A stretch of DNA of 64,000 bases from Thaumasiovibrio sp047250365. Lineage in GTDB: Bacteria; Pseudomonadota; Gammaproteobacteria; Enterobacterales; Vibrionaceae. The stretch's first letter is position 1. Each line of letters begins with the position of its first letter. Location of the stretch: positions 434,001 through 498,000 of the forward strand of contig NZ_JBLBVL010000002.1 in NCBI RefSeq assembly GCF_047250365.1. The letters run 5' to 3'. A model generated the notes under the pieces. That model was not told the origin of the DNA. It worked only from the letters and a program-made list of their open reading frames with translations, and searched no databases. The translations under genes were made by a program, and so were the position numbers. Shown in pieces: positions 34,827-44,258 of the stretch.

Positions 34827-34988
34827 GCGTTTCTGCTCCACAAAAATAAACTACAGGTCGGATACCAAACACGCACAAAAGCGCGTATTATCAGGTAATA
34901 AGTCGACGAACTATATCACAGCTCGATAATGCACCGAACTGCAACTTTAATTTAATAATAAGCTCAGCGTGCTCGTAGGAAATGCAAA

Positions 34989-35597
34989 ATGATGGCTATG
35001 GCTTTACTGATAATTATCGCTGCCTATCTACTGGGGTCGATCTCCAGTGCAGTGCTGATCTGTCGCGTATACGGCTTACCAGACCCCCGTGAATCAGGTT
35101 CTGGCAACCCGGGAGCGACCAATGTCCTACGCATGGGTGGGAAAACTGCCGCACTACTCGTGTTAGTTTTCGATATCCTCAAAGGAATGCTACCGGTCTG
35201 GGGCAGCTATTTTCTCGGCTTAAATCCACTCTATCTTGGTTTTGTTGGTATCGCCGCTTGCCTTGGGCATATCTATCCCGTCTTTTTCCACTTTAAGGGC
35301 GGCAAAGGCGTGGCTACGGCGTTAGGGGCGCTCGCTCCCATCGGTTGGAGTTTGGCAGGGCTACTGATTGCATCTTGGTTGGCCGTTGTCGCCGCTAGTG
35401 GCTACTCCTCTCTCGGCTCTGTTGTCACCGCATTGTTGGCACCGTTATTCACTTGGTGGTTTAAGCCCGAATACACCATTGCGGTGTCGATGCTATCGTG
35501 CTTAATTATATGGCGACATAGTGACAATATTGCTCGCTTAATCAAAGGAAAAGAGAACAAAATCTGGCAAAAAATCCAAAAAAAACATCAAGAATAG
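34989..35597 (+). CDS. plsY: Glycerol-3-phosphate acyltransferase PlsY
   Basis: A 202-aa multipass membrane enzyme that transfers acyl groups from acyl-phosphate to glycerol-3-phosphate. The three conserved cytoplasmic motifs are visible: GSGNPGATNVLR, the HFKGGKGVATALG loop, and IIWRHSDNIARL near the C-terminus. ATG 34989 has AGGA eight bases upstream; the nearby ATGs at 34992 and 34998 are possible. It is divergent from folB and converges on tsaD, the usual gammaproteobacterial layout. Confidence 0.95.
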   Translation: MMAMALLIIIAAYLLGSISSAVLICRVYGLPDPRESGSGNPGATNVLRMGGKTAALLVLVFDILKGMLPVWGSYFLGLNPLYLGFVGIAACLGHIYPVFFHFKGGKGVATALGALAPIGWSLAGLLIASWLAVVAASGYSSLGSVVTALLAPLFTWWFKPEYTIAVSMLSCLIIWRHSDNIARLIKGKENKIWQKIQKKHQE

Positions 35598-35632
35598 AAG
35601 CAGCCAGACTCGCTGACCGCCCCTCGGAAACG

Positions 35633-36652
35633 CTAAGACGTTATCGCTTGTAATTGATCAAGTGGCCAGCGCGGATAAGCTTTCACACCAAGCCCTAATG
35701 CTTCACCATTTTTCAAGCGCTGCATACCTGCATACGCAATCATGGCACCGTTATCGGTACAGAACTCATTGCGCGGATAAAAGACCTCACCGTGCATTTT
35801 CGCCATCATCTCTGCCAGTTGTTCACGCAAGTACACATTGGCACTCACGCCTCCAGCAATCACTAAGCGTTTACGCCCCGTTTGCTTCAATGCGCGTTTA
35901 CACTTAATTGCCAAGGTATCCACCACTGCGTGTTGAAATGCAAAGGCGATATCCGCGCGAGTCTGCGCATCATCATCGTTAGCGCGGATGGTATTTGCAG
36001 CAAACGTTTTCAGACCAGAAAAGCTAAAATCTAAGCCTGGACGGTCGGTCATTGGACGAGGAAAGGTAAAACGATCTGCACAGCCGTTTTCTGCTAATTT
36101 AGCTAAACGGGGGCCACCAGGATAATCAAGCCCCATTAATTTGGCTGTTTTATCAAAGGCTTCACCTGCAGCGTCGTCAATAGACTCCCCTAAGATGGTG
36201 TAATCTCCAATGCCCTTCACATCCACCAACAGCGTATGACCACCCGACACCAGTAAAGCAACAAATGGAAATTCAGGGGCATTGTCTTCTAGCATTGGTG
36301 CTAAAAGGTGGCCTTCCATATGGTGTACGGGTACCGCCGGCACCCCCCATGCATAAGCAATACTGCGCCCGATGGTTGCGCCAACTAACAGAGCACCAAC
36401 CAAGCCAGGCCCTGCAGTAAAAGCGACGCCATCAATATCTTCTTTAGTCAGCCCCGCCTGCTGCAGCGCCGCCTTGATCAGTGGAATGGTCTTTTTAACA
36501 TGATCACGTGATGCTAGCTCTGGCACAACCCCACCATAATCAGCGTGCAGTTTCACCTGACTGTAAAGTTGATGTGCCAGTAAACCTTTTTTGTCATCAT
36601 AAATGGCGATTCCTGTCTCATCACAGGACGTTTCAATACCCAGAATTCGCAT
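35633..36652 (-). CDS. tsaD: tRNA N6-threonylcarbamoyladenosine transferase TsaD
   Basis: A 339-aa ASKHA-fold enzyme that transfers threonylcarbamoyl to adenosine 37 of ANN-reading tRNAs. It begins MRILGIETSCDETGIAIYDD, carries the metal-binding HHMEGHLLAPM, the nucleotide-binding VSGGHT, DDAAGEAFDKTAK and GGVSANVYLR motifs. ATG 36652 has AGGTAAGT upstream; the 11-residue extension to 36685 is unsupported. It is divergent from rpsU as in E. coli. Confidence 0.97.
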   Translation of the reverse strand: MRILGIETSCDETGIAIYDDKKGLLAHQLYSQVKLHADYGGVVPELASRDHVKKTIPLIKAALQQAGLTKEDIDGVAFTAGPGLVGALLVGATIGRSIAYAWGVPAVPVHHMEGHLLAPMLEDNAPEFPFVALLVSGGHTLLVDVKGIGDYTILGESIDDAAGEAFDKTAKLMGLDYPGGPRLAKLAENGCADRFTFPRPMTDRPGLDFSFSGLKTFAANTIRANDDDAQTRADIAFAFQHAVVDTLAIKCKRALKQTGRKRLVIAGGVSANVYLREQLAEMMAKMHGEVFYPRNEFCTDNGAMIAYAGMQRLKNGEALGLGVKAYPRWPLDQLQAITS

Positions 36653-36732
36653 ACTTACCTCTGATACCCCGCGCGATTTGCGCACATACTACCCTCGACG
36701 ACAGAAATTAACCAGTTCATCTCGCAATTTGC

Positions 36733-36762
36733 TTTACAAACACCCCGTGATCAGATTAAAAT
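36733..36762 (+). promoter_or_regulatory. Candidate promoter of the rpsU-dnaG-rpoD operon
   Basis: TTTACA (36733-36738) and TAAAAT (36757-36762) are spaced by 18 bp, about 75 bp before rpsU in the tsaD-rpsU divergent gap. The match to sigma-70 consensus is fair. Confidence 0.35.
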
Positions 36763-36835
36763 TTCGCACCATTTTTAAACAGCTGGCACTTTTAGCCGTC
36801 AGCATAACGAACACACACTCTGAGGTGAGTATTAC

Positions 36836-37051
36836 ATGCCAGTAATCAAAGTACGTGAAAACGAACCGTTTGACGTAGCACTACGTCGTTTCAAGCGCTC
36901 TTGCGAAAAAGCAGGTATCCTTTCAGAAGTTCGCCGTCGCGAGCATTATGAAAAACCAACTACTGTACGTAAGCGTGCTAAAGCAGCGGCAGTTAAGCGT
37001 CACCTGAAAAAATTGGCTCGCGAAAACGCGCGTCGCGTTCGTCTGTACTAA
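36836..37051 (+). CDS. rpsU: 30S ribosomal protein S21
   Basis: A 71-aa basic ribosomal protein, identical in plan to E. coli S21: PVIKVRENEPFDVALRRFKRSCEKAGIL at the start, then an Arg/Lys-rich helix ending HLKKLARENARRVRLY. GAGGTGAG lies just upstream. It begins the macromolecular synthesis operon that carries initiation proteins for translation, replication and transcription. Confidence 0.99.
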   Translation: MPVIKVRENEPFDVALRRFKRSCEKAGILSEVRRREHYEKPTTVRKRAKAAAVKRHLKKLARENARRVRLY

Positions 37052-37077
37052 TCGCTGATTAGCAGAAGGAACCTGTC

Positions 37078-37521
37078 ATGACTCTGATCGAACGTCTAAA
37101 AGACGAACAAAAGGCGGCAATGAAAGCGAGAAACAAACCTCGCTTAGGTGCCATCCGCCTGGTAATGGCTGCAATTAAACAGCGTGAAGTTGATGAGCAA
37201 ATGCCATTAACTGACGAAAACCTAATTGCAATTTTAACCAAAATGGTAAAGCAACGTCGTGATTCTGTTGCTCAGTACTCAGATGCGGGTCGTCAAGACC
37301 TTGCAGATGTGGAACTTGCAGAAATTGCAGTACTAGAAGAGTTTTTACCTCAACCACTGAGTGACGACGAAGTCGCGGCTCTACTGGATGAGGCGATTGC
37401 TGCGACTGGCGCTGCCTCAATGCAAGACATGGGTAAACTGATGGGCGTTCTGAAACCAAAAGTTCAGGGTCGTGCCGATATGGGCAAAGTAAGCCAGTTA
37501 GTGAAAGCTAAGCTGGGTTAA
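37078..37521 (+). CDS. yqeY: GatB/YqeY domain protein
   Basis: A 147-aa helical protein of the GatB/YqeY family, like the tRNA-binding tail domain of GatB. It contains IERLKDEQKAAMKARNKPRLGAIRLVMAAIKQ and the C-terminal LMGVLKPKVQGRADMGKVSQLVK. Insertion between rpsU and dnaG is common in vibrios and other bacteria but absent in E. coli. The exact role is unknown; tRNA-related function is inferred from the domain. Confidence 0.92.
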   Translation: MTLIERLKDEQKAAMKARNKPRLGAIRLVMAAIKQREVDEQMPLTDENLIAILTKMVKQRRDSVAQYSDAGRQDLADVELAEIAVLEEFLPQPLSDDEVAALLDEAIAATGAASMQDMGKLMGVLKPKVQGRADMGKVSQLVKAKLG

Positions 37522-37541
37522 TTCCCCTATCATCCATACAG

Positions 37542-37579
37542 CAAGCCGTGTTATCCATTCAATTGGGTTACGCGGCTTG
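37542..37579 (+). terminator. Leaky terminator-like hairpin before dnaG
   Basis: CAAGCCGTGT pairs with ACGCGGCTTG (10 bp, one G-U) around an 18-nt loop, followed by TTCGTATTTT. E. coli has a terminator between rpsU and dnaG that limits primase output; this hairpin lies in the equivalent position. Confidence 0.55.
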
Positions 37580-37710
37580 TTCGTATTTTACGCCTAACCT
37601 TGTGTCTTATCACAAGCGAAATACGTCAATGCCGTTAATAGCCGTGCTAATACCACCCGACACGACATTTACTTATCTCGCTTTATCTCACCCAGAGGGC
37701 TACATCACCG

Positions 37711-39444
37711 ATGGCAGGACTAATCCCCCGTTCATTTATCGACGATCTCCTCTCTCGCATTGATATTATCGAGCTTATTGATGCACGGGTGAAACTGAAG
37801 AAAGCCGGTAAGAGTTATACCGCCTGTTGCCCTTTCCACAATGAAAAAACCCCCTCGTTCTCAGTTAGCCAAGAAAAGCAGTTTTACCACTGCTTCGGCT
37901 GTGGCGTGCATGGCAATGCGATCGATTTCATCATGGAATTTGATCGCTTAGAGTTCCCCGATGCCATCGAAGAGCTCGCCAGTTCGCTAGGGATGGATGT
38001 ACCCAGAGAAAACACACCAGGCCAACAAGGGGCAAATAGAGAAGTTAAGCGCAACCTCTATGACGCCATGGGGCAAATTGCTGAGTTTTATCAATCCCAG
38101 TTACGCCATGCGCCTGATGCCATTGAGTATCTAAAAGGACGCGGCCTAAGTGGTGATATCGTTAAGCAATTCGGTATTGGCTATATCGATGATAAATGGG
38201 ATCAAGTTAAACAGCGTTTTGGTCGCGATCACGATAGCCAGAAAGCCTTAGTGTCCGCGGGCATGCTTATCGAGTCCGACACCGGGCGACGTTACGACCG
38301 TTTCCGTGGTCGCATCATGTTCCCAATCCGTGATAGACGTGGTCGTGTTATTGCGTTTGGTGGACGCGTCATCAGCGACGGTACGCCTAAGTACCTCAAC
38401 TCGCCAGAAACCCCGCTTTTCCACAAAGGGCGTGAACTGTATGGCTTGTATGAAGTTATGCAGACACACCGTGAGCCTTCACAAATCCTTGTTGTTGAGG
38501 GGTATATGGACGTGGTGGCGCTGGCGCAGTTTGGTGTTGATTATGCGGTTGCCGCGCTCGGCACCGCCACCACAGGCGATCATATGCAAACCCTGTTTCG
38601 TCAAACAGGTACAGTGGTATGCTGTTATGATGGCGACCGTGCTGGCAGAGAAGCAGCATGGCGTGCGCTTGAGCAAGCGCTACCCTATCTCAATGACGGA
38701 CGCCAATTAAAGTTTATGTTTTTGCCGGACGGCGAAGACCCTGATACCTATATTCGCAATCAAGGAAAAGCAGCATTTGAAGCCCAGATAGCACAAGCGA
38801 TGCCGCTGTCTGACTTTCTGTTTTCTACCCTAATGCTGCAAGTTGATACCAGCAGTCGCGAAGGACAAGCTAAACTCAGTACATTGGCGGTACCGCTAAT
38901 CGACAAAGTTCCCGGTGGGACATTGCGCCTATATTTACGTGAAGAGCTTGGCAAAAAACTGGGATTACCTGACGAAGCACAACTTTCCCAGCTAATCTCT
39001 AAACAAGGACAACAGTCCAATAGCAAAGCACCGCAGCCAGACATGAAGCGCACCCCGATGCGCGAGGTCATCACCTTGCTCTTGCAGCAACCTTCACTGG
39101 TTGAAAATGTGCCGGAAATCGCAGGTTTAGAAGCATTAAAGGTACCCGGTATAAAAATATTGGCACAATTGGTTGATAAATGCCGCATTGATCCCAATAT
39201 TTCAACGGGTCAGCTACTTGAACAGTGGCGAGGGACACAACACGACTCTTTGATGTCACGTTTAGCGAGCTGGGACCTCAGCACGCACGAAGACATCGTT
39301 GAAACAGTATTTAAAGATGCACTGGATAAGGTTCTTATTCAGTGTGTAGAACAACAAATTGCAACACTGCTAGCTAAAGCCCGAAGCGTGGGCCTTTCGG
39401 ACGAAGAAAAACACGAGCTTGCATTGCTCGTCTCGTCGCGTTGA
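37711..39444 (+). CDS. dnaG: DNA primase
   Basis: A 577-aa primase making RNA primers for replication. The N-terminal zinc ribbon is CPFHNEKTPSFSVSQEKQFYHCFGC (C-x2-H...C-x2-C); the TOPRIM catalytic core holds LVVEGYMDVVALAQFG and CCYDGDRAGREAAWRAL; the C-terminal 130 residues form the helicase-interacting domain. Length agrees with E. coli DnaG (581 aa). It lies between yqeY and rpoD, in the classical operon. Confidence 0.98.
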   Translation: MAGLIPRSFIDDLLSRIDIIELIDARVKLKKAGKSYTACCPFHNEKTPSFSVSQEKQFYHCFGCGVHGNAIDFIMEFDRLEFPDAIEELASSLGMDVPRENTPGQQGANREVKRNLYDAMGQIAEFYQSQLRHAPDAIEYLKGRGLSGDIVKQFGIGYIDDKWDQVKQRFGRDHDSQKALVSAGMLIESDTGRRYDRFRGRIMFPIRDRRGRVIAFGGRVISDGTPKYLNSPETPLFHKGRELYGLYEVMQTHREPSQILVVEGYMDVVALAQFGVDYAVAALGTATTGDHMQTLFRQTGTVVCCYDGDRAGREAAWRALEQALPYLNDGRQLKFMFLPDGEDPDTYIRNQGKAAFEAQIAQAMPLSDFLFSTLMLQVDTSSREGQAKLSTLAVPLIDKVPGGTLRLYLREELGKKLGLPDEAQLSQLISKQGQQSNSKAPQPDMKRTPMREVITLLLQQPSLVENVPEIAGLEALKVPGIKILAQLVDKCRIDPNISTGQLLEQWRGTQHDSLMSRLASWDLSTHEDIVETVFKDALDKVLIQCVEQQIATLLAKARSVGLSDEEKHELALLVSSR

Positions 39445-39536
39445 TAAAGTAGCCAGCATACTAGAAATTTGTTATATTTGGCGGTTTGCGTTTCGCATAC
39501 TACATTCTTCACACAGACCCAAGTTGGATACCGTCT

Positions 39537-41387
39537 ATGGAGCAAAATCCGCAGTCTCAGCTTAAGTTACTTGTCGCAAAGGGCAAAGAACAAGGCTATC
39601 TGACCTATGCCGAAGTAAATGACCACTTACCAGAGGACATTATTGACTCTGATCAGGTCGAAGACATCATTCAGATGATCAATGACATGGGTATCAAGGT
39701 GGTTGAAAGCGCCCCTGATGCCGATGAGATAATGATGTCTGAAGATTCCGCCGACGAAGACGCCGTCGAAGCGGCGGCACAGGCATTATCAAGTGTTGAA
39801 AGCGAAATTGGTCGTACAACAGACCCCGTACGTATGTATATGCGTGAGATGGGAACCGTTGAGCTACTGACTCGTGAAGGCGAAATTGATATCGCCAAGC
39901 GTATTGAAGACGGCATAAACCAGGTACAGTGCTCTGTTGCAGAGTACCCTGAAGCCATCGCGCACCTGTTAGAGCAGTTTGATAAAGTTGAAGCTGATGA
40001 GCTAAGACTAACCGATATTATCTCTGGTTTCGTTGATCCTAACGACGAAGAGACTGCTGCCCCAACCGCCACTCATATCGGCTCTGAACTCAGTGACGCA
40101 GATCTAGAAGATGAAGATAAAGATCTTGAAGATAGCGACAGTGATGAAGACGAAGATGAAGACGAAGATGATGGCAGCATCGATCCTGAGCTAGCGCGCG
40201 AAAAATTCAGTGAGCTACGTAGCAGCTACTCGGTGATGGCGTCAGCCATTAATACTTATGGCCGTAACGATAAGCGTACACTGGCTGCTGTCGAAGATCT
40301 GTCGGAAATCTTTAAACAATTCCGTCTTATCCCAAAACAGTTTGACCGTTTGGTGAGCTCGCTACGCGGAACCATGGATCGTGTTCGTACCCACGAGCGT
40401 TTGATCATGCGAATCTGTGTCGACAACTCAAAAATGCCGAAGAAAAACTTCGTTTCTTTCTTTAGCGGTAATGAGTCTAGCGAACTTTGGATCGACGACG
40501 CGCTTAACTCTGGTAAGCCATGGGCAGAGCGTTTAAAGAACTACGAAGAAGACTTACGTCGCAGTGTTCAACGCTTAAAAGGCATTGAAGGCGAAACGGG
40601 TCTCTCTGTTGAGCGTATCAAAGATATCAGCCGTCGTATGTCTATCGGTGAAGCCAAGGCCCGCCGTGCGAAGAAAGAGATGGTAGAAGCGAACTTACGT
40701 TTGGTTATCTCTATCGCGAAGAAGTACACCAACCGTGGCTTACAATTCTTGGATCTTATTCAAGAAGGTAATATCGGCTTGATGAAAGCGGTAGATAAGT
40801 TCGAATACCGTCGTGGTTATAAGTTTTCAACGTATGCGACTTGGTGGATCCGCCAGGCGATTACACGTTCAATCGCCGATCAGGCACGTACCATTCGTAT
40901 TCCGGTACACATGATTGAAACCATCAACAAACTGAACCGCATTTCTCGTCAAATGCTGCAGGAGATGGGTCGTGAGCCACTGCCCGAAGAGCTGGCAGAG
41001 CGCATGCAAATGCCGGAAGACAAGATCCGCAAAGTACTGAAGATCGCGAAAGAGCCTATCTCAATGGAAACGCCTATTGGTGATGACGAAGATTCGCATC
41101 TAGGTGACTTCATTGAAGACACCACGTTAGAGCTTCCAATGGACTCAGCAACAGCAACTAACCTGCGCGTTGCGACCCATGAAGTTCTAGCTGGCCTGAC
41201 ACCACGCGAAGCAAAAGTACTGCGCATGCGCTTTGGTATCGACATGAACACTGACCACACCTTGGAAGAGGTTGGTAAACAGTTCGATGTTACCCGTGAG
41301 CGTATCCGTCAGATCGAAGCAAAAGCCTTGCGTAAACTGCGTCATCCGAGTCGCTCAGAAACACTGCGTAGCTTCTTGGACGAATAA
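39537..41387 (+). CDS. rpoD: RNA polymerase sigma factor RpoD (sigma-70)
   Basis: The 616-aa primary sigma factor. Region 1.1 is at the N-terminus (NPQSQLKLLVAKGKEQGYLTY), region 1.2 has DPVRMYMREMGTVELLTREGE, region 2 has YKFSTYATWWIRQAITRSIAD and region 4 has the HTH TLEEVGKQFDVTRERIRQIEAKALRKL. A very acidic Asp/Glu run (residues about 183-217) sits in the non-conserved spacer between regions 1 and 2. ATG 39537 starts the family sequence MEQNPQSQLK; the upstream ORF extension is not real. Confidence 0.99.
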   Translation: MEQNPQSQLKLLVAKGKEQGYLTYAEVNDHLPEDIIDSDQVEDIIQMINDMGIKVVESAPDADEIMMSEDSADEDAVEAAAQALSSVESEIGRTTDPVRMYMREMGTVELLTREGEIDIAKRIEDGINQVQCSVAEYPEAIAHLLEQFDKVEADELRLTDIISGFVDPNDEETAAPTATHIGSELSDADLEDEDKDLEDSDSDEDEDEDEDDGSIDPELAREKFSELRSSYSVMASAINTYGRNDKRTLAAVEDLSEIFKQFRLIPKQFDRLVSSLRGTMDRVRTHERLIMRICVDNSKMPKKNFVSFFSGNESSELWIDDALNSGKPWAERLKNYEEDLRRSVQRLKGIEGETGLSVERIKDISRRMSIGEAKARRAKKEMVEANLRLVISIAKKYTNRGLQFLDLIQEGNIGLMKAVDKFEYRRGYKFSTYATWWIRQAITRSIADQARTIRIPVHMIETINKLNRISRQMLQEMGREPLPEELAERMQMPEDKIRKVLKIAKEPISMETPIGDDEDSHLGDFIEDTTLELPMDSATATNLRVATHEVLAGLTPREAKVLRMRFGIDMNTDHTLEEVGKQFDVTRERIRQIEAKALRKLRHPSRSETLRSFLDE

Positions 41388-41403
41388 TATCGACTAAGAT
41401 CAC

Positions 41404-41433
41404 AAAAAAGCGAGCTAATAGCTCGCTTTTTTT
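41404..41433 (+). terminator. Intrinsic terminator of rpoD
   Basis: AGCGAGCT pairs with AGCTCGCT around a short loop and runs into seven T residues, 17 bp after the rpoD stop. Confidence 0.9.
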
Positions 41434-41474
41434 ATAACTGCTTAAAACGCAAGCAAAAGCGACCGAATCGCTGC

Positions 41475-41503
41475 TAGACAGTCCCCCACCTATCCCCTAT
41501 AAT
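41475..41503 (+). promoter_or_regulatory. tRNA-Ile2 promoter
   Basis: TAGACA (41475-41480) and a perfect TATAAT (41498-41503) are spaced by 17 bp, 13 bp before the mature tRNA 5' end. Confidence 0.7.
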
Positions 41504-41516
41504 CACACCTCACAAC

Positions 41517-41592
41517 GGCCCCTTAGCTCAGTGGTTAGAGCAGTCGACTCATAATCGATTGGTCCACAGTTCAAGTCTGTGAGGGGCCACCA
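41517..41592 (+). tRNA. ileX: tRNA-Ile2 (CAU anticodon, lysidine type)
   Basis: A 76-nt tRNA with encoded CCA. The acceptor stem is GGCCCCT/AGGGGCC, the T-loop is TTCAAGT, and the anticodon CAT is at 41550-41552 in loop CTCATAA. The body GGCCCCTTAGCTCAGTGG and D-arm equal E. coli Ile2 (ileX/ileY) rather than Met tRNAs, so C34 should be modified to lysidine by TilS and read AUA. ileX also lies near rpoD in E. coli. Confidence 0.95.
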
Positions 41593-41597
41593 AATTC

Positions 41598-41632
41598 AAA
41601 GGCCAGAGTGGTTATTAACCACTCTGGCCTTT
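41598..41632 (+). terminator. Terminator after tRNA-Ile2
   Basis: A near-perfect 17-bp inverted repeat (AAAGGCCAGAGTGGTTA with TAACCACTCTGGCCTTT) begins 5 bp after the tRNA. The T-tract after it is short (TTTCTCGTTTC) but the stem is very stable. Confidence 0.75.
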
Positions 41633-41856
41633 CTCGTTTCTGCGTCTTTTCGTGCTTCGTTACCGCTTCTGCAATCCCCGCTAGATATCTACCACCGTGC
41701 ACCCACTGCCCTTCAATATCGCCGTGCTATTGCCACTATCGAAACAAATTGAAACAACAAGAAGTCTACTTTGCCATACATCTGGGTATAAGCCATTGTA
41801 AAATGGCTTGTTATTCGCAATTCAGTGGATAACGGCTATAAATAAATAGGTACCAG

Positions 41857-42813
41857 ATGTTAACGAATAATTTATCCCCTAAACACCTAGCGTATACGCT
41901 ACCTGGACTCATCATAGCTGCACTACTCTTTAACGCATTTACCATCGTAGATGCAGGAACAGCCAAAGTGCAAACTGTCTTCGGTAAGGTTAATCCCGTA
42001 CATTTCGGCGAAGGCTTTCACTTCCCTGTAAACCCTTTCTCGACATTTGATATTTACGACACTAGAAATGCCCGCTATGAAGTCAATGGGCTTAACATTC
42101 CAACTCAAGATCGGTTTAATTCGACTGGTAACGTGACCGTTCTATACCGTATTGATGATGCCAAAACCCCGCTTATCAAACAGAACTACGGCACAGCCTC
42201 AGAATACATTGATAAAACAATGCGCCAACATCTGCGTTCAATTGTTCGCGATGAAGGCCGTAAACTGTCAGATAGCCGCAGCTTGGCACAATCAGACAAT
42301 GTCACCATGATGCAAGACAATACCCGTGCACGACTGATCAGCGCCTTAGATGAGACTGGGATTGATGTTCAGGAAGTGTTAATCCAAGATATTACCTTTG
42401 ACTCGCGCATTGCTCAACAGATCCTCGACACCCAGATGCGCATCCAAGCCGAAGAGCAAAAGAAGTCCCAAGAACGTATTGCAGCGACAGAAGCCGAGAT
42501 AAAACGCCAAGAAGCGATTGGTGAAGCAAACCGTCAACGCGAGCAGGCTGATGCTCAAGCCTATGCGGTAAGAGAAGTCGCAAATGCAGAAAGAGAGGCA
42601 GCAATTGCCCGTGCGCAAGGTGAAGCAGAAGCCATTAAATTACTTGCTGACGCTAACCTAGAGCTCACCAAGTCCTTGACTCCACAGATCCTAGAGAAAC
42701 AGCGCCTTGATAACGAAGCGGTTTTATTCTCTAAATCTAAAGGTGCTGTGCCGCAGACCATCATTGGCGAGACTGACCTACGTGCACTCGGTGTACCTGT
42801 ATTAGCCAAATAA
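41857..42813 (+). CDS. SPFH/prohibitin-family membrane protein
   Basis: A 318-aa SPFH (stomatin/prohibitin/flotillin/HflK-C) protein with an N-terminal membrane helix (residues about 12-32), the SPFH domain (FGKVNPVHFGEGFHFPVNPF through VLIQDITFD) and a long Ala/Glu/Gln-rich coiled coil (about 195-270). Prohibitin-like members form large ring scaffolds and often modulate proteases such as FtsH. It is monocistronic, between the tRNA and the carbohydrate cluster, so no partner is shown. A bacterial prohibitin-like role is inferred. Confidence 0.85.
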   Translation: MLTNNLSPKHLAYTLPGLIIAALLFNAFTIVDAGTAKVQTVFGKVNPVHFGEGFHFPVNPFSTFDIYDTRNARYEVNGLNIPTQDRFNSTGNVTVLYRIDDAKTPLIKQNYGTASEYIDKTMRQHLRSIVRDEGRKLSDSRSLAQSDNVTMMQDNTRARLISALDETGIDVQEVLIQDITFDSRIAQQILDTQMRIQAEEQKKSQERIAATEAEIKRQEAIGEANRQREQADAQAYAVREVANAEREAAIARAQGEAEAIKLLADANLELTKSLTPQILEKQRLDNEAVLFSKSKGAVPQTIIGETDLRALGVPVLAK

Positions 42814-42846
42814 CATCGCGACATTCACGACACTAGCACAATAAAT

Positions 42847-42878
42847 AAAAAGCCGAGTATCACTGATACTCGGCTTTT
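42847..42878. terminator. Bidirectional terminator between the SPFH gene and melA
   Basis: AAAAGCCGAGTAT pairs with ATACTCGGCTTTT around a short loop, with A/T runs on both sides serving the converging genes. Confidence 0.9.
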
Positions 42879-42899
42879 GGGCATAAATAAAAGAGAGAA

Positions 42900-44258
42900 T
42901 TAATTATAAATCCACTCTGGCAACCAACCTTTATGAGCGGCGATAAGCTCATCAGTCAGTGCATAAATTTCTTCAATGCTTAATGTTGCCGCAGTGTGAG
43001 GGTCAAGCATAAGCGCGTGATAAATAGATTCTTTGCTTTCATTTAAAATCGCTTCAGTCACTAACGTTTGTACATTGATGTTCGTTTGCATCAATGCCGC
43101 TAGATGAGAAGGCAATTTACCAACTTTGGTTGGCTGAATACCATTTTTATCCACAAGACAAGCGACTTCAACACAGCAGCCTTCTGGAAGGTTATCGATC
43201 AGCTGATCATTACGTACGTTGCCGTAAATCACACTCGGTTCACCAGTCCAGATAGAGTTAATAATTTCACTAGCATACTCATGAGACTCAGCCACTTCGA
43301 TTTTGTCTGCCGATTGATACTTAGCCATATCACTCTTCCAGTTGGCTATCTGCTCTTTACAGCGGCGTGGATACTCATCTAGAGGAATGCTGAACTGCTC
43401 AATTAAATCCGGACGGTTTGGCTTAATAAAGTAAGGCGTATATTCTGCAAAGTGCTCTGATGACTCAGTGACAAAATAACCTAAGCGCTTGAACATCTCA
43501 TAACGAACCAAATTCTGACAACGTGCATTTTGCGCAGTGTCGGTTTTATGCTTTGGTGCCACACCAGCTTCATACTTTTCTAGCATTTCAGGGTAAACGC
43601 TAACGTATTCACCCTCTTCGTTACGCTTCTCTAGCGTTAAATAATAAGCCATGTGGTTAATGCCAGCACAGGTGTATTTCAGTTCACTTGGTTGACAATC
43701 TAAATCGTGTGCAATCTCTTCAGCTGTTCCTTGAACAGAGTGACATAAACCAACTTGCTTAATGTGTGGAAACTTTTCGTACATCGCCCAAGTATTGATG
43801 GCCATCGGATTCACATAGTTCAACATGGTTGCTTCAGGACAAACCTCTGTCATGTCTTCACAAATGCTCCACAGATGTGGAATAGTGCGCAGCCCACGCA
43901 TAATACCGCCTGGGCCTAAAGTATCAGCAATGGTTTGTTCTAGACCAAACTTCTTACATACTTCAAAGTCAGTGACAGTGCATGGCTCATAGCCGCCAAT
44001 CTGGAAGGCAACAACAACGAAGTCAGCGCCAGCTAGTGCAGCCTTTTGATCTTGATAACACTCAATTTTCCCCGTCACTTCCAAGCTATCCATCAGCTTT
44101 TGAATCACAACGCGAGATTCTTCTAAACGTTCCGCATCAATATCCATCAGCGCAATAGTGGCATTTTTTAACGCCGGCTTATGCAGACAATCCCCTAGGA
44201 TGTTTTTTACGAAAATGGTAGAGCCAGCACCAATAAAAGTAATTTGAGGGCTTTTCAT
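42900..44258 (-). CDS. melA: Alpha-galactosidase MelA (GH4)
   Basis: A 452-aa NAD+- and Mn2+-dependent glycosidase of family GH4, closely resembling E. coli MelA by eye. The Rossmann start is FIGAGSTIFVKNILGD; the metal and catalytic region includes NYVNPMAINTWA (Asn150) and GLCHSVQG (Cys172, His173). Conserved blocks AFQIGGYEPCTVTDFEVC and WTGEPSVIYGNVRN follow. GH4 enzymes act in the cytoplasm by an oxidation-elimination route, so the substrate must be imported. The expected carrier gene melB is missing; an SSS symporter lies upstream. AAAGG precedes the ATG. Confidence 0.93.
   Translation of the reverse strand: MKSPQITFIGAGSTIFVKNILGDCLHKPALKNATIALMDIDAERLEESRVVIQKLMDSLEVTGKIECYQDQKAALAGADFVVVAFQIGGYEPCTVTDFEVCKKFGLEQTIADTLGPGGIMRGLRTIPHLWSICEDMTEVCPEATMLNYVNPMAINTWAMYEKFPHIKQVGLCHSVQGTAEEIAHDLDCQPSELKYTCAGINHMAYYLTLEKRNEEGEYVSVYPEMLEKYEAGVAPKHKTDTAQNARCQNLVRYEMFKRLGYFVTESSEHFAEYTPYFIKPNRPDLIEQFSIPLDEYPRRCKEQIANWKSDMAKYQSADKIEVAESHEYASEIINSIWTGEPSVIYGNVRNDQLIDNLPEGCCVEVACLVDKNGIQPTKVGKLPSHLAALMQTNINVQTLVTEAILNESKESIYHALMLDPHTAATLSIEEIYALTDELIAAHKGWLPEWIYN

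Noticed and set aside
41517..41592. tRNA-Ile2 as an island attachment site
   Set aside because: I found no duplicated tRNA 3' end and no integrase gene downstream within the window, so no att site is called.
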